A stretch of DNA of 64,000 nt, taken from positions 109,220 to 173,219 of the forward strand of contig JAGXNT010000095.1 of assembly GCA_019894765.1 (NCBI GenBank), given 5' to 3'. Positions 25,135-34,694 of this stretch are shown piece after piece. The notes beneath the pieces were generated by a model. It saw only the letters and a program-made list of their open reading frames with translations, was not told where the DNA came from and did no database searches. The position numbers and the translations under genes are program-made. The DNA comes from Candidatus Heimdallarchaeota archaeon. GTDB taxonomy: Archaea > Asgardarchaeota > Heimdallarchaeia > JABLTI01. Within the stretch, counting starts at the first letter, position 1. Every line of letters starts with the position of its first letter.

Positions 25135-26019
25135 ATGAAATTTGGTATGACTTTAGAACCGTTTAGAGGAATGTCCTTACAGCAAGTAATTCCTTTGTTA
25201 AGATTGCTCGATTTAGATCATTTTGAGATAAATATGACAATGATACCTCATGTTGAGGAATTTGTAAAAGGACTGCACAAGAAAACTTCAACTTTTCATC
25301 TCCCAATTTACAACAGATTCTATTATGATATTGGTTCTCAAAACAAAAGATATCAACAAAATATAGTGCATTTGATAGATTTTCTAAATAAAAATGAAGA
25401 GAGATTGAATCTAAAATATGTTTTAACGCATCCCCCTGAAGATCCTAATTCGACAAATAATTCTATCATTGAAAGACTTGAGAAAATAAATGCTCCAATA
25501 CTTATTGAGAATATTATTGGGCAATCTGATGAAAAATTCTGTGAATTCTATTTTCAAGTTAAAGACCGTTTGGGCAGAAAAGTCGCGGGTCATGCTTTAG
25601 ATGCTCCACATAGATTTGTATCAAATAATAGGGATTGGTTGAAAATCCCAGAAGAAATGCAAAAAGAAATTGAGTATGTGCATATCTCGGATTGTACAAA
25701 ATACACAGATTTACATTTACCCTTAGGCTTAGGTGAATTACCACATGAAGAATTCTTCTCATTCTTAAAGAATATAGGATTTCGAGGGATTTTTCTACAA
25801 GAAGTTATTCCAACAGTAGATCAAATTAATTGTCTTCTAGATTCATTTTTGATAAATGTGAAACCATTTTCAGTGAATAGATATAGAAAACTAAGAATTC
25901 TCTACGGTTTTGTAAAACCCATAATAAATTTAATAGTAAATACCTCAATTAAAGAACTAAGAAGAAGTGGTCATGGATTACATACGCAAGATTTAGCATT
26001 TGATCTTGTGTCACATTAA
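25135..26019 (+). CDS. Sugar isomerase-like TIM-barrel protein, paralogue 2
   Basis: 294 residues. The same series of barrel motifs as in the gene before it: MKFGMTLEPFRGMSL, LDHFEINMTMIP, TSTFHLPIYNR, VLTHPPEDPN, PILIENIIGQSDEKF, GHALDAPHRF, YVHISDCTKYTDLHLPLGLGELP and FLQEVIP. It is closer to the paralogue at 38101 (shared NRFYYD/NRDSFD, HISDCTK and LPLGLGE stretches) than to its direct neighbour. The metal-binding residues are kept. The C-terminal 30 residues differ and are basic. Substrate unknown. Probably cotranscribed with paralogue 1. Confidence 0.78.
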   Translation: MKFGMTLEPFRGMSLQQVIPLLRLLDLDHFEINMTMIPHVEEFVKGLHKKTSTFHLPIYNRFYYDIGSQNKRYQQNIVHLIDFLNKNEERLNLKYVLTHPPEDPNSTNNSIIERLEKINAPILIENIIGQSDEKFCEFYFQVKDRLGRKVAGHALDAPHRFVSNNRDWLKIPEEMQKEIEYVHISDCTKYTDLHLPLGLGELPHEEFFSFLKNIGFRGIFLQEVIPTVDQINCLLDSFLINVKPFSVNRYRKLRILYGFVKPIINLIVNTSIKELRRSGHGLHTQDLAFDLVSH

Positions 26020-26055
26020 AAAAAAGGAGAGATGGAACTTTCCTATACCTGTTTA

Positions 26056-27312
26056 CTATTCAATATCAAGCTTTGTTTTTTGTTTGTAAATTACAATTAT
26101 TACAATAACAACTACAATGACGAGTAATGTAGATGAAAGGACCCAAGCCCACCAAAAACCAGAACCGAAGACAAGTCGTTCCCAAGTATTAAGCCAGTCT
26201 TGATAGTTCTCACCAATATATTGGGTAGTTACTAAGTTATTGAGTATTGTAACATTCTCTGAAGTAATAGCATAATCATAGCAAGGTGGCAACTCAACAT
26301 CTGTATTAGCTGGAAACATCCAATTATTTGTTGCAAGTAATTCCTGAACTTCGCTACTTAGAGCGTAATCCACATAGAGTTTTGCTAGAGTTTCATTTGA
26401 TGTTCCTTCTACAATACCAATTCCTTCGATTTGCATCCAACTATATTCTTCCGAATTGTGAGTTATTATCGCAGCATTTTGTTCAAAACTATAATTGAAA
26501 AAGGCATTATATGCAGGATCTGTACCATATGAAACCATCATGTGATCTTCTTTTGTATCAAAAACCCTTGCCCAAGTATCTGACCAGCTTTTATCAATGG
26601 ATACAACTCCTTGAACGGATTTCCACCATTCCGTCCAATCTTGCCCAAGTACTTGCTCGAAGAAAATAATTTGATACATGAGAAAATTAACACCTGTAGC
26701 ACTTAGTGTTGGATCTTGTAAAGCAAAATCCTCACCAAATGTTGTTATCAAATCATCAAAACTTAAATCAAGAATTTCAGGATAGCTTGCGGTTGTGATG
26801 AATTCTGTGTCAAAAATAAATGCAATTAATCCATAATCTATTGGTAATAGATATTTTTCTGGATCTAATGCTGAAATAAGTGAAGCTGGAATACCAGTTA
26901 TATTTACCCCAGAAGTTATTGGTTTCAAAATCTCTTCATCTTTTGCAAGATTAATCATAACAGAATCTAAACCAATGACCACATCAGCTTGTGGGTTTTC
27001 TTTTTGATTGATCAGTGTGTTTAAGGCATCAACCATGCCACTGAATTCTTGAACTCTTACAGTAACATTGTGAGTTACACCAAACTCATAAAATGCTTTG
27101 TTCCTAATAGTTAACGGATCAAGACCCCATGCTATGAAACTATCATGAGTATAAATAACGAGTTCTTCCTCAGCGTTTGGATTGAAAATGTAGGTTTTAA
27201 ATTCAGGTTTTTTACTTAGACTAATTTTCAGATTACTTGATACTGCTCCTAGTAAAGGTAAGAATAAAATTATAGAAATAAGGAAAAATATTCGTATTTT
27301 TTTTGTTAACAT
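26056..27312 (-). CDS. Membrane-anchored thiamine-type substrate-binding protein
   Basis: 418 residues. Signal peptide (about 5-27), a periplasmic-binding-like fold with ELVIYTHDSFIAW, NVTVRVQEFSGMVDALNTLI and ADVVIGLDSVM, all matching the thiamine/ABC TbpA family, then a C-terminal TM helix (WVLSSTLLVIVVVIVIIVIY). The anchor replaces the lipid attachment used elsewhere. It should capture thiamine or a related cation outside the cell and hand it to an ABC permease, but no permease or ATPase gene is beside it. AAGGTAAT ribosome-binding site. No thiamine riboswitch is visible upstream. Confidence 0.78.
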   Translation of the reverse strand: MLTKKIRIFFLISIILFLPLLGAVSSNLKISLSKKPEFKTYIFNPNAEEELVIYTHDSFIAWGLDPLTIRNKAFYEFGVTHNVTVRVQEFSGMVDALNTLINQKENPQADVVIGLDSVMINLAKDEEILKPITSGVNITGIPASLISALDPEKYLLPIDYGLIAFIFDTEFITTASYPEILDLSFDDLITTFGEDFALQDPTLSATGVNFLMYQIIFFEQVLGQDWTEWWKSVQGVVSIDKSWSDTWARVFDTKEDHMMVSYGTDPAYNAFFNYSFEQNAAIITHNSEEYSWMQIEGIGIVEGTSNETLAKLYVDYALSSEVQELLATNNWMFPANTDVELPPCYDYAITSENVTILNNLVTTQYIGENYQDWLNTWERLVFGSGFWWAWVLSSTLLVIVVVIVIIVIYKQKTKLDIE

Positions 27313-27410
27313 CTGATATTACCTTTTATTACACAATATATTATCCATTAATATAATACAGTTATTATTCTCAATATAAATCTAATCATCATAATCTCAA
27401 AATAAGTACA

Positions 27411-28460
27411 TTAAGAAATAACTCGAGAGAATAATTCATGAATACTCTGTTCAGAAGACTTAATTTCCTCAGAGGTACTAGATTGGACGGACCAATTCCA
27501 TGAACCAATCATATACAACAACCATACGAAATCAAGTAATTCTGTTGGCAAATCAGTCAATTGATTACTACTGGAATTCTTGTATCCCGATAGCATTTCT
27601 TTCTGAATCTCTTCTTGATTTAGATCCAGTTTTGTATAAGCAATGTTTTTTTCGAGGGAAGGAAAAGAACTGAAGAAAAATCCAGCTTTTGTTAAGTGAA
27701 AATCAAAACTTGGTGAACCTGCATAGGACCATTCAAAATCAATAATCCCAGTAATTTTACCGTTTTTTATAATAACATTTGTAGGTTGAATGTCTGAATG
27801 AACAAAACTACCCTTTTCGTTATTTTCTGTAAATTTTTCGGTCAGCTCCTCAATTTTCCAAGTTAATGGTTTTCGATAATTCGGAAAACTTACTTGATCG
27901 ACCCAATTTAACATATCATAACAAAAAGCTTTGAAACATTCTTTCCAACTAGTGAATTGTTTCCCCCAGAAATGAGTAAAAGATTCACTTGTACTATTCT
28001 TTTGTTTTATACAGAAATCACCGAAAAAATCAAAGGATATAGCATGTAATTCACCAAGATGAAAACCAACTTTTCTTATGATTGATAAAAATTCCTTTTT
28101 AGTTATGAGATTTTTTTTTACAATATCTCTCAAATCCATTCCTGGTAATTTTTCAAGAATTAAATATGAGAACGGATATTTATCATCCTTATTATGGTCA
28201 GCAATAATTTGAGGTAGAGGTATGGTGGTTTTCGTTTTTGCTAGAGTCATTGCTTTTATTTCTCGAGTTTGCTTTTGAGGCCATTCAGGATTGTTTATTT
28301 TCAAAATATAGGATTTATCACTGGATACTGTGAATTGAAAAACAGGATTAACAAAGGACTTCTCAATTTCTGTTATTTCTATCTTCTCGTTTGGAAAATG
28401 TTCTTGGATAACCTCCAGTAAGTGTTTGTCTATGATTGGAATTTGTGACTTATAGGGCAT
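27411..28460 (-). CDS. Aminoglycoside phosphotransferase (APH)-family kinase
   Basis: 349 residues with the protein-kinase-like APH fold. N-lobe: FQFTVSSDKSYILKIN with the ATP lysine. C-lobe: catalytic loop FVHSDIQPTNVII (HxDxxxxN) and metal site GIIDFEW. SYLILEKLPGMDLRD is the hinge. The family includes choline, homoserine and antibiotic kinases; in an archaeon a small-molecule kinase (amino alcohol, sugar or amino acid) is more likely than resistance. It stands between the thiamine-type binding protein and the PlsY-like gene, same strand, with 80-100 base gaps on each side. Confidence 0.82.
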   Translation of the reverse strand: MPYKSQIPIIDKHLLEVIQEHFPNEKIEITEIEKSFVNPVFQFTVSSDKSYILKINNPEWPQKQTREIKAMTLAKTKTTIPLPQIIADHNKDDKYPFSYLILEKLPGMDLRDIVKKNLITKKEFLSIIRKVGFHLGELHAISFDFFGDFCIKQKNSTSESFTHFWGKQFTSWKECFKAFCYDMLNWVDQVSFPNYRKPLTWKIEELTEKFTENNEKGSFVHSDIQPTNVIIKNGKITGIIDFEWSYAGSPSFDFHLTKAGFFFSSFPSLEKNIAYTKLDLNQEEIQKEMLSGYKNSSSNQLTDLPTELLDFVWLLYMIGSWNWSVQSSTSEEIKSSEQSIHELFSRVIS

Positions 28461-28543
28461 AGTGAGTCAACTTGTTTTCTGATATAAGTAAATCTCATAC
28501 ATAACTATTTTCTGCATCGAAAAAACATAAATTATACAAGTTA

Positions 28544-29248
28544 TTACTCTTGCTCGGAAGCAGCTTTTCTTCTCTTAAAGAGAGGAGTGAAGAAGTACAT
28601 TTTCTCTTCTGTTCCTTTGTAAATGCCCCAAAAATACGGGAAAAATCGCGGTACTTGGATTAACGCAACTGTGAGAACCATAACTGGAATTGTACCCATT
28701 GCAAGCTCAGGTATTAATAATGGACCGAAATTCCGCCAGTAGAACGTCCATTTTATCAGGAGTCCAAAAGCACCCGTTGCTGTAATAGCTATAAATTGCA
28801 TTGGTCTAATATACTTGAATAGTAAAGTTAGTAGAAAAACAAAAATCCCCCACTCTAAGACCATCCATGGGTTATAAATAAACATGAAACCAAAAATGGT
28901 AGAATAACCGTTACCACCTTTAAATTTAAAGAAGAAAGGATAACAATGACCAAGTAATGCAAACGTTGCTGCTAAGCCTACAGCCCAACCTTGTCGTTCC
29001 TTGAAATTCACATTAGTAGCAATAATAGCAGGAATAAGACCTTTTGTAGAATCTAATAACATTACTAGGATACCATATTTCTTCCCAAGATTCCTTCCTG
29101 TGTTGAAGGCTCCAGGGTTTTTATCACCAAGTTGTCGAATATCTTCTCTATCTTTTATCCATCCAATAACTATTGCCCAACAGATAGAGCCGTAAAGATA
29201 AGAACCAAGAGCTATAAATACAAGCCCACTAACAATGGCAGGGTCCAT
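28544..29248 (-). CDS. PlsY-like glycerol-3-phosphate acyltransferase family protein
   Basis: 234 residues, about five to seven TM helices. Three PlsY-type signatures are visible: GDKNPGAFNTGRNLG (residues 41-55, motif 1), DSTKGLIPA (66-74), and GHCYPFFFKFKGGNG (100-114, motif 2). Two usually fixed residues differ: the serine of GSxNPGA is aspartate, and the lysine of GGKG is asparagine. PlsY acylates glycerol-3-phosphate from acyl-phosphate in bacterial membrane lipid synthesis; most archaea lack it. The altered motifs could mean another substrate. It is the last gene of a run with a 3-beta-HSD-like enzyme and two ferredoxin proteins. AAGGTT ribosome-binding site. Confidence 0.8.
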   Translation of the reverse strand: MDPAIVSGLVFIALGSYLYGSICWAIVIGWIKDREDIRQLGDKNPGAFNTGRNLGKKYGILVMLLDSTKGLIPAIIATNVNFKERQGWAVGLAATFALLGHCYPFFFKFKGGNGYSTIFGFMFIYNPWMVLEWGIFVFLLTLLFKYIRPMQFIAITATGAFGLLIKWTFYWRNFGPLLIPELAMGTIPVMVLTVALIQVPRFFPYFWGIYKGTEEKMYFFTPLFKRRKAASEQE

Positions 29249-29325
29249 TGGTTAACCTTCGTACTAACTTTATTTCATTTACTGCTAAATTTTTTCCTCT
29301 TTTACAGTCAAATTGTATATCACTT

Positions 29326-30357
29326 TTATCCGGTTTTCTTCACTTCTTGTTGTTTGAACCAAGCGAGAGTTCTTTCAAATGCTTCTTTCTTTGAAACGAT
29401 TGGTTCATACCCAAAATCTCGTGTTGCTTTATCATGAACAAATGTATGATCAATACATGTTTGGATAACAGAGAATCGATTGAAGTTTGATTTTGGACTA
29501 AAAATCTCAGCGATAGTAGCAAGAAAATAAGCAAGACGATATGGAATAGCACGCTTTGGTAGAGGTAATCCTAGTCCCTCCAAAAATGGTTCCATGAAAG
29601 TAAAAAGATTGTCTGCTGGCTGATGATCACAAATAAAGTAACTTTGTCCACATACCGGTGAACCGGGTTTGAGATTCTTAGCAGCTTGTACATGAGCATG
29701 CGCAGCATTTTCCGAATATACGTGACTAAACTTTGATGAACCATCACCTAGTTTAATGTTATTTTTGCTCTTAGCAACCTTGATAATATTCGCAATGTGA
29801 TACATATCTCGCGGACCGTACATTCCAACAGGTCTGAGGGAGCAAGTTAATAATTCAGGGGAATTTGCAGCAATAACCATTTGTTCTGCAATAATTTTCG
29901 TCCTTGAGTAATGATCTTTTGGCATCTTCTTTGGGTATGTTAAGGATTCATCGCCGTATACAATAGGTTTCTTTCCATCAACCACGACATCTAAAGTACT
30001 GGAATAAACCAATTTAGAAATACCTAGTTCCTGACAGACTTCGATTACATTTCTATTTCCGGTGACGTTGACATCATCGTAAATCTCTGCTGGGAGCTGT
30101 GGATCCCATACTGCAGCAGCTGTCTGAAAAACAATGTCTACGTTTTCACATGATTTACGTACGATTTCTTTATCACAAATGTCTCCCAAAATAAAATCTA
30201 CTTTGTCATTTTCTTCTTGAAGAGGTTGAATGTCTAGCACTCGAACAAATTTCCCTTCATTTTGTAATTGCTTAACGATTTCGTAACCAAGCATGCCTGA
30301 ACCACCGATAACCAGACACCTTTCAAAATCATCTTTTTGTTTACTATTAGTTGCCAT
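29326..30357 (-). CDS. 3-beta-HSD/isomerase-like NAD(P)-dependent dehydrogenase (extended SDR)
   Basis: 343 residues. Rossmann glycine motif VIGGSGMLGYEIV, NAD-selecting aspartate in VRVLDIQPL, VDIVFQTAA, the catalytic set S (YSSTLDVVV) and YxxxK (HYSRTKIIAEQ). The region LRPVGMYGPRD is typical of the extended SDR/epimerase group. Closest in style to 3-beta-hydroxysteroid and sterol-4-carboxylate dehydrogenases (SDR42E, NSDHL), so a hydrophobic alcohol is a plausible substrate, but sugar-nucleotide epimerisation cannot be ruled out. GGAGAAA ribosome-binding site. Upstream, after 26 bases, are two ferredoxin genes; downstream the PlsY-like gene. Confidence 0.82.
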   Translation of the reverse strand: MATNSKQKDDFERCLVIGGSGMLGYEIVKQLQNEGKFVRVLDIQPLQEENDKVDFILGDICDKEIVRKSCENVDIVFQTAAAVWDPQLPAEIYDDVNVTGNRNVIEVCQELGISKLVYSSTLDVVVDGKKPIVYGDESLTYPKKMPKDHYSRTKIIAEQMVIAANSPELLTCSLRPVGMYGPRDMYHIANIIKVAKSKNNIKLGDGSSKFSHVYSENAAHAHVQAAKNLKPGSPVCGQSYFICDHQPADNLFTFMEPFLEGLGLPLPKRAIPYRLAYFLATIAEIFSPKSNFNRFSVIQTCIDHTFVHDKATRDFGYEPIVSKKEAFERTLAWFKQQEVKKTG

Positions 30358-30383
30358 TTGTTATTTCTCCTGTTTTTTTTTTA

Positions 30384-30647
30384 CTAAGTTACTTGGATTG
30401 CTTTTCCTGGACAGGTTTCCACACATTTCATACATCTCGTACAAAGAGATGGATAGAGAGGAGTAATACGCCAAATCTGAGGATCATAGGGGTTTTCTTC
30501 TTCAACTCCAAATGATTCGTGGAGGAGGAAGAGAGCAGGTTCACAGACTTTAAGGCATTTCACGCAATCTCGAGGATCAATTTCATTACCATCACCACAT
30601 ATCGAATAATCAATTGTAATCTTGGTTTTTTTACCCAACAAAAACAC
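30384..30647 (-). CDS. Small ferredoxin with 4Fe-4S motif
   Basis: About 87 residues. The C-terminal half has a full 4Fe-4S motif CTRCMKCVETCPGKAI. The N-terminal half has cysteines in YSICGDGN and DCVKCLKVCEP that could hold a second cluster with unusual spacing. An electron carrier; its partners are probably the longer ferredoxin-like protein upstream (three bases away) and the dehydrogenase downstream. Start uncertain: GTG at 30647 or a TTG two codons on, which is better spaced from AGGAT. Confidence 0.75.
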   Translation of the reverse strand: MFLLGKKTKITIDYSICGDGNEIDPRDCVKCLKVCEPALFLLHESFGVEEENPYDPQIWRITPLYPSLCTRCMKCVETCPGKAIQVT

Positions 30648-30650
30648 ATC

Positions 30651-31520
30651 CTAATAGATTCCTTTCAACTCAGGAAAATCCTTACGTGGGTGGATTCTCA
30701 TAGCATCGTATTTGCATGCATGCAAGCAAACACCACATCCAAAGCATTTTGTTAAATCTACAGAGGATTGTTTTTTTATTGGATCGAATTTTATTGCATT
30801 AAATTGACATTTGGAAATACAAGACTTGCAACCAGTGCATTGATCTGACTCGATATCAACTACATATTCAGCTTTGTAAATTGAATTTATACCAAAATCT
30901 AAGCGAGGTCGTATCCCAGCACATTCTGGATTCGCACAAGAACACAAATTATTGATGTAAGGGTATGGTCCGTACCAGATAGTTCCAATGTATCCTTTCT
31001 TGTTATGCTCTTTGAATCGCTCAATTGCTTCTTCTCGAGTTAATTGGAATTTCTCATCCACTGGAATAAATCGTGGTAATTTTTCAATTATCTCAGACAT
31101 CACTCCAAAATTAATACAGCAAGCATCTTTTTCCCCACGATGCATATAACGACACATACAGTACTTTTGGATAATAGGTTCAGCAGCACAATGCTCTAAA
31201 ATTGCTATAGCATCATCTAATGGGACAACTTGACCAATGTGTCCTTCAGGTTTAAATGGATTCGTTGGAGGTTTCGTACTATGAAGCACTTGCTCAGCAA
31301 GATACTTTACAATACGACCAATTATAGGGATTTGAATTTTATAACCAAGACCAACACCGTTAAAACCTGCGATTTTTCGAACAGCGATTTGTTCAAAACT
31401 CTTGTATTGCTCCATTAAGAACTCTTGAAGATTATATTCTTCTACAATTTCATAAGAATAGTTTTTCGCATTAAGATACCACTTGCCAGCAGTACCATGC
31501 TTTAAGCAATGATCACACAT
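30651..31520 (-). CDS. Iron-sulfur protein with two C-terminal 4Fe-4S clusters
   Basis: 289 residues. The C-terminus is a two-cluster ferredoxin: CTGCKSCISKCQFNAIKF and CFGCGVCLHACKYDAM. The N-terminal 200 residues hold extra cysteines (TMCDHCLKHG, KYCMCRYMHRGEKDACC, LCSCANPECAG), enough for one more metal site. No membrane segment. Such proteins pass electrons between a soluble dehydrogenase and a reductase. The start is the ATG at 31520, seven bases after GGTG, not the TTG at 31538. First gene of the run leading to the small ferredoxin, SDR and PlsY-like genes. Confidence 0.78.
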   Translation of the reverse strand: MCDHCLKHGTAGKWYLNAKNYSYEIVEEYNLQEFLMEQYKSFEQIAVRKIAGFNGVGLGYKIQIPIIGRIVKYLAEQVLHSTKPPTNPFKPEGHIGQVVPLDDAIAILEHCAAEPIIQKYCMCRYMHRGEKDACCINFGVMSEIIEKLPRFIPVDEKFQLTREEAIERFKEHNKKGYIGTIWYGPYPYINNLCSCANPECAGIRPRLDFGINSIYKAEYVVDIESDQCTGCKSCISKCQFNAIKFDPIKKQSSVDLTKCFGCGVCLHACKYDAMRIHPRKDFPELKGIY

Positions 31521-31627
31521 AGTTGTGCACCGGTACAATAGATATGATAGGATGATAATCCAATAGATGGTAATTTGTTAGTAATTAAATATCGAACTTA
31601 TTTAAAGATTTAGCAGAAAATCAGGGA

Positions 31628-33178
31628 TTATTCTAAAGTAGCTTCTTCATCTTCTATAGTCTTTGAATGTGAATTATTGTTTTCATGCCAAGTCTCCGGT
31701 CCACGAAACACCGACAAAATAATTGCAATAACCATAAATACACCTAGAATACCGAATAATATCTTTACAGTCGGTACATAGTTTTCAACAGCGGTTTCAC
31801 CTGGAATACCAGTCTCTTGCATTACTAAATTGAGTATGAAATAGAAAATAGTCGTTGATAATGCAGTACCAATTGTGTAACCTATATTTCTTGCTAATTG
31901 TAGAAAACCACTAACAACGCCTAATTCATCCTTTGGAACACTTGACATAACAGAATTGCTATTCGGGGATATGAAAGTACCAATTGCTAAACCGATAATT
32001 GCAGCTATAATTATATAGAACCATAATGGGGATTCAAATTTGATTAAAAGAGAACCTATCAGCAATGCAAGAAATATTGCACCTAAACCTATAGACGATA
32101 AAATTCTCGAGTCTACTTTACTAGATATTTTACCAAAAATAGGTGCAGTAATACCTAATCCAATTGGTACAGTCATAATAACCAGACCGATTTGCAGTGT
32201 GGTATAATTAAGTATATCATTGAGATAAAATGGAAGTTGAAATGCAACGGAATTTAACGCAATATACGTTGCTAATGCACAAAATATACCGATAGTGAAT
32301 TTCCGGTTTTTGAATAACTTAAGATTGATAAATGGATATTTCACTCGCCGCTCCCAAAGTATAAAACCTATAAATAAAAGAATACTGAGACCAAAACATA
32401 TACCGGACCACATAATTGGACGATTTATTGTTGTTTCAGCGAACAATGTGATGCTAGTAATGAAAGCAGTCATGAAAACCGCAAATAAAATAGATCCAAA
32501 AGGATCACCAGTCTGATTTTCATCTTTTTCTAAGGAAGGAGTAGGTGGAATTGCAAAATGAACATATATAAAACCAAAAACACCTATTGGCACATTTATC
32601 CAAAAGACACTCGCCCAGCCAAGATACTGAATCATCACACCACCTAAAGCAGGACCTACTACAACACCTAGTGCTGCAATCAATGCCGCTAATCCTATAG
32701 CTAGTCCTCTCTTCTCATCATCAGTAAAACGAGCAACAATCGCATTACCATTTGCTAAAAGTCCTGCTGCACCAACTGCTTGAACCATTCTTGCTAAAAT
32801 CAACAGGATAAGTTTATCAGAATAACCGGTTAACGCACATAATAAGGAACCTACAGCAAAAATTACCATACCTGATTGAAAAACTCTTTTGGTACTAAAT
32901 CTATCACCTAGATGACCAGCACCAGCTGTTAAGGCAACAATTACTAATAAATAAACTAGAACAACCCATTGTACATGTAATTTATCAGTCCCAAAATGAA
33001 TGGTAATTTTAGGAATGCCGACAGTTATAATGGATTCATCTAAAGCACTCATAAATATGCCAATACCAATGGAACTAACTAGGACACCAAGTCTAACTGG
33101 CTGAATTTGCTTATCATTATTATCTGCTGATTTAGAATTCGAGGATACGCCGTTCGGGCTTTGTTCTGCTCTCGCCAA
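31628..33178 (-). CDS. MFS drug/proton antiporter, DHA2 type with 14 TM
   Basis: 516 residues with 14 hydrophobic helices. Family marks: SALDESIITVGIPKI in TM1 (the DxxIVNxALP motif of the EmrB/QacA group), GAGHLGDRFSTKRVF as motif A, and GVVVGPALGGVMIQ as motif C, which marks antiporters. Expected to export hydrophobic or cationic compounds using the proton gradient. TTG start after AGTGATT. Monocistronic. Charged, acidic C-terminus in the cytosol. Substrate not predictable. Confidence 0.88.
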   Translation of the reverse strand: MARAEQSPNGVSSNSKSADNNDKQIQPVRLGVLVSSIGIGIFMSALDESIITVGIPKITIHFGTDKLHVQWVVLVYLLVIVALTAGAGHLGDRFSTKRVFQSGMVIFAVGSLLCALTGYSDKLILLILARMVQAVGAAGLLANGNAIVARFTDDEKRGLAIGLAALIAALGVVVGPALGGVMIQYLGWASVFWINVPIGVFGFIYVHFAIPPTPSLEKDENQTGDPFGSILFAVFMTAFITSITLFAETTINRPIMWSGICFGLSILLFIGFILWERRVKYPFINLKLFKNRKFTIGIFCALATYIALNSVAFQLPFYLNDILNYTTLQIGLVIMTVPIGLGITAPIFGKISSKVDSRILSSIGLGAIFLALLIGSLLIKFESPLWFYIIIAAIIGLAIGTFISPNSNSVMSSVPKDELGVVSGFLQLARNIGYTIGTALSTTIFYFILNLVMQETGIPGETAVENYVPTVKILFGILGVFMVIAIILSVFRGPETWHENNNSHSKTIEDEEATLE

Positions 33179-33404
33179 TTTTAATCACTGGATATAAACC
33201 AATGATAGATTATATCAGTAGGTTATAAGTTTTTATTATGATGATTTTTCTACTTGTAGAATATGAAATTCTAAAAAAGAAAAGAAAGAAATCTTTTCTA
33301 AATCCGCTCCACGCAACCTTTTTGAACGTTCTTTCGATTATAGAAATGTTAAGCTAAACAAAAGAAATAACTTAACAATAACAGCTATAAAGGAGCTCTT
33401 AGAC

Positions 33405-34556
33405 TTGGCCGAGTCAAAAGATGTAGAGCAAGAAAAGAAGAAAAAAGAAGCAGGCGATACGGAAGAGGAATTTACGAGCGCTGAAAAGAGAGCATTAAGA
33501 CAAGAAAAACGGGCAGACAAAAGGAAAGAATGCGAGGAAAGACGAAAAAATCGAAAGAAGTGGCATATCTTAAGCATTCTTCGAGGAATTTGGTTATTCT
33601 TTCTTTGGTTATTCAAAATCATCTATTTCCCATATGTCTATGCTTTCTGGAAAATAAGAGACACCTTCAAATTCCTTGGTCAAAATGATAAGGAGAATCT
33701 AGATAGGGATTTAATTTCTAAAGAAGACGATGATGAAATACCAGATGGTTATATGGACGAAAAAGGATTCCTAAGATCCCTACCAATGTTCTACTTTATT
33801 GCAGGAGCACTTGGTGGAATTCTTGCCATATTCCTTGTATTTGATTTCATGGATCCAGTTTGGAAAGCAATTGGTGATTTCTTCAGGTTCTTTGATTGGT
33901 CCACTTTCTGGGCAGATATTAGGCATATTTTAGAACTAATCTTTGTGGATGGTATTTGGTTTGCAATGAAGACCTCTGCACTCTGGATATGGAGTGGTAT
34001 AGTTTGGCTGTTTACAGGAGGAAGATTTTGGATTCCTCTAACAACACTAATTATTCTAGGAATCGTAATAATCATAATTGCAGTAATATTCAGTGAAGTC
34101 GAATTCTCAGGAAAAATCATCCAAAAAATCAAAGCATTCTTTAAATCAATTTTTACATTTCCAAGAATCGTATGGCGTTGGATGAAGAAAGCATATTTAG
34201 GCTGGCAACTGATAATTTCAAGATTCACCTTCGGTGAAAAGAAACTAAAACACTTCCAAAAAAGATTCTTCTATCGAGTAGTTATCTACAGCTCAGTAAT
34301 AACCTTGTGGATTATAGTTAGTGTCTTTGTTACCGTTCTAACAACTGAAATGCTTGGGGTAGACGTAAGGCATCAATTAGTGTATCCAATTGGATTATTA
34401 ATAATTGGAGTAGTTAATGGAGTATTCCTACTTGCATTTCTCTCATGGTTCGTTGGTATCTTAAGTGGTGAAAAATACGTCGTAGATCTTGATGCCTATC
34501 ACAAATACCAAGAGGAAAAGAAGTTAGCAAAACTAGAGAAGAAAACCACAACTTGA
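33405..34556 (+). CDS. Membrane protein with long charged N-terminal helix
   Basis: 383 residues. The N-terminal 55 residues are a highly charged helix (KEAGDTEEEFTSAEKRALRQ and following lysine/arginine-rich stretch). The rest carries about six to eight hydrophobic segments with many tryptophans (IWLFFLWLFKIIYF, FAMKTSALWIWSGIVWLF, LTTLIILGIVIIIIAVIF, LVYPIGLLIIGVVNGVFLLAF). Loops between are basic. Not a family I know. TTG start with AGGAG upstream. Single gene. The charged helix might bind nucleic acid or the membrane surface (inference). Confidence 0.6.
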   Translation: MAESKDVEQEKKKKEAGDTEEEFTSAEKRALRQEKRADKRKECEERRKNRKKWHILSILRGIWLFFLWLFKIIYFPYVYAFWKIRDTFKFLGQNDKENLDRDLISKEDDDEIPDGYMDEKGFLRSLPMFYFIAGALGGILAIFLVFDFMDPVWKAIGDFFRFFDWSTFWADIRHILELIFVDGIWFAMKTSALWIWSGIVWLFTGGRFWIPLTTLIILGIVIIIIAVIFSEVEFSGKIIQKIKAFFKSIFTFPRIVWRWMKKAYLGWQLIISRFTFGEKKLKHFQKRFFYRVVIYSSVITLWIIVSVFVTVLTTEMLGVDVRHQLVYPIGLLIIGVVNGVFLLAFLSWFVGILSGEKYVVDLDAYHKYQEEKKLAKLEKKTTT

Positions 34557-34694
34557 GTTGATTTCTTTCTTTTTTCTTTCATTTCTTTTTATTCCATAAA
34601 AAATACAGTATTTAAGGTTTTTCTTAAAAAATGAGGAAAATTTCTCAAAAGAATGAGAAGTTTTATAACATAATTTTCAGAAAAAGAAGGTACT

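Noticed and set aside
27313..27410. A TPP riboswitch upstream of the thiamine-type binding protein
   Set aside because: The short AT-rich leader lacks the conserved CUGAGA-like core and paired arms.
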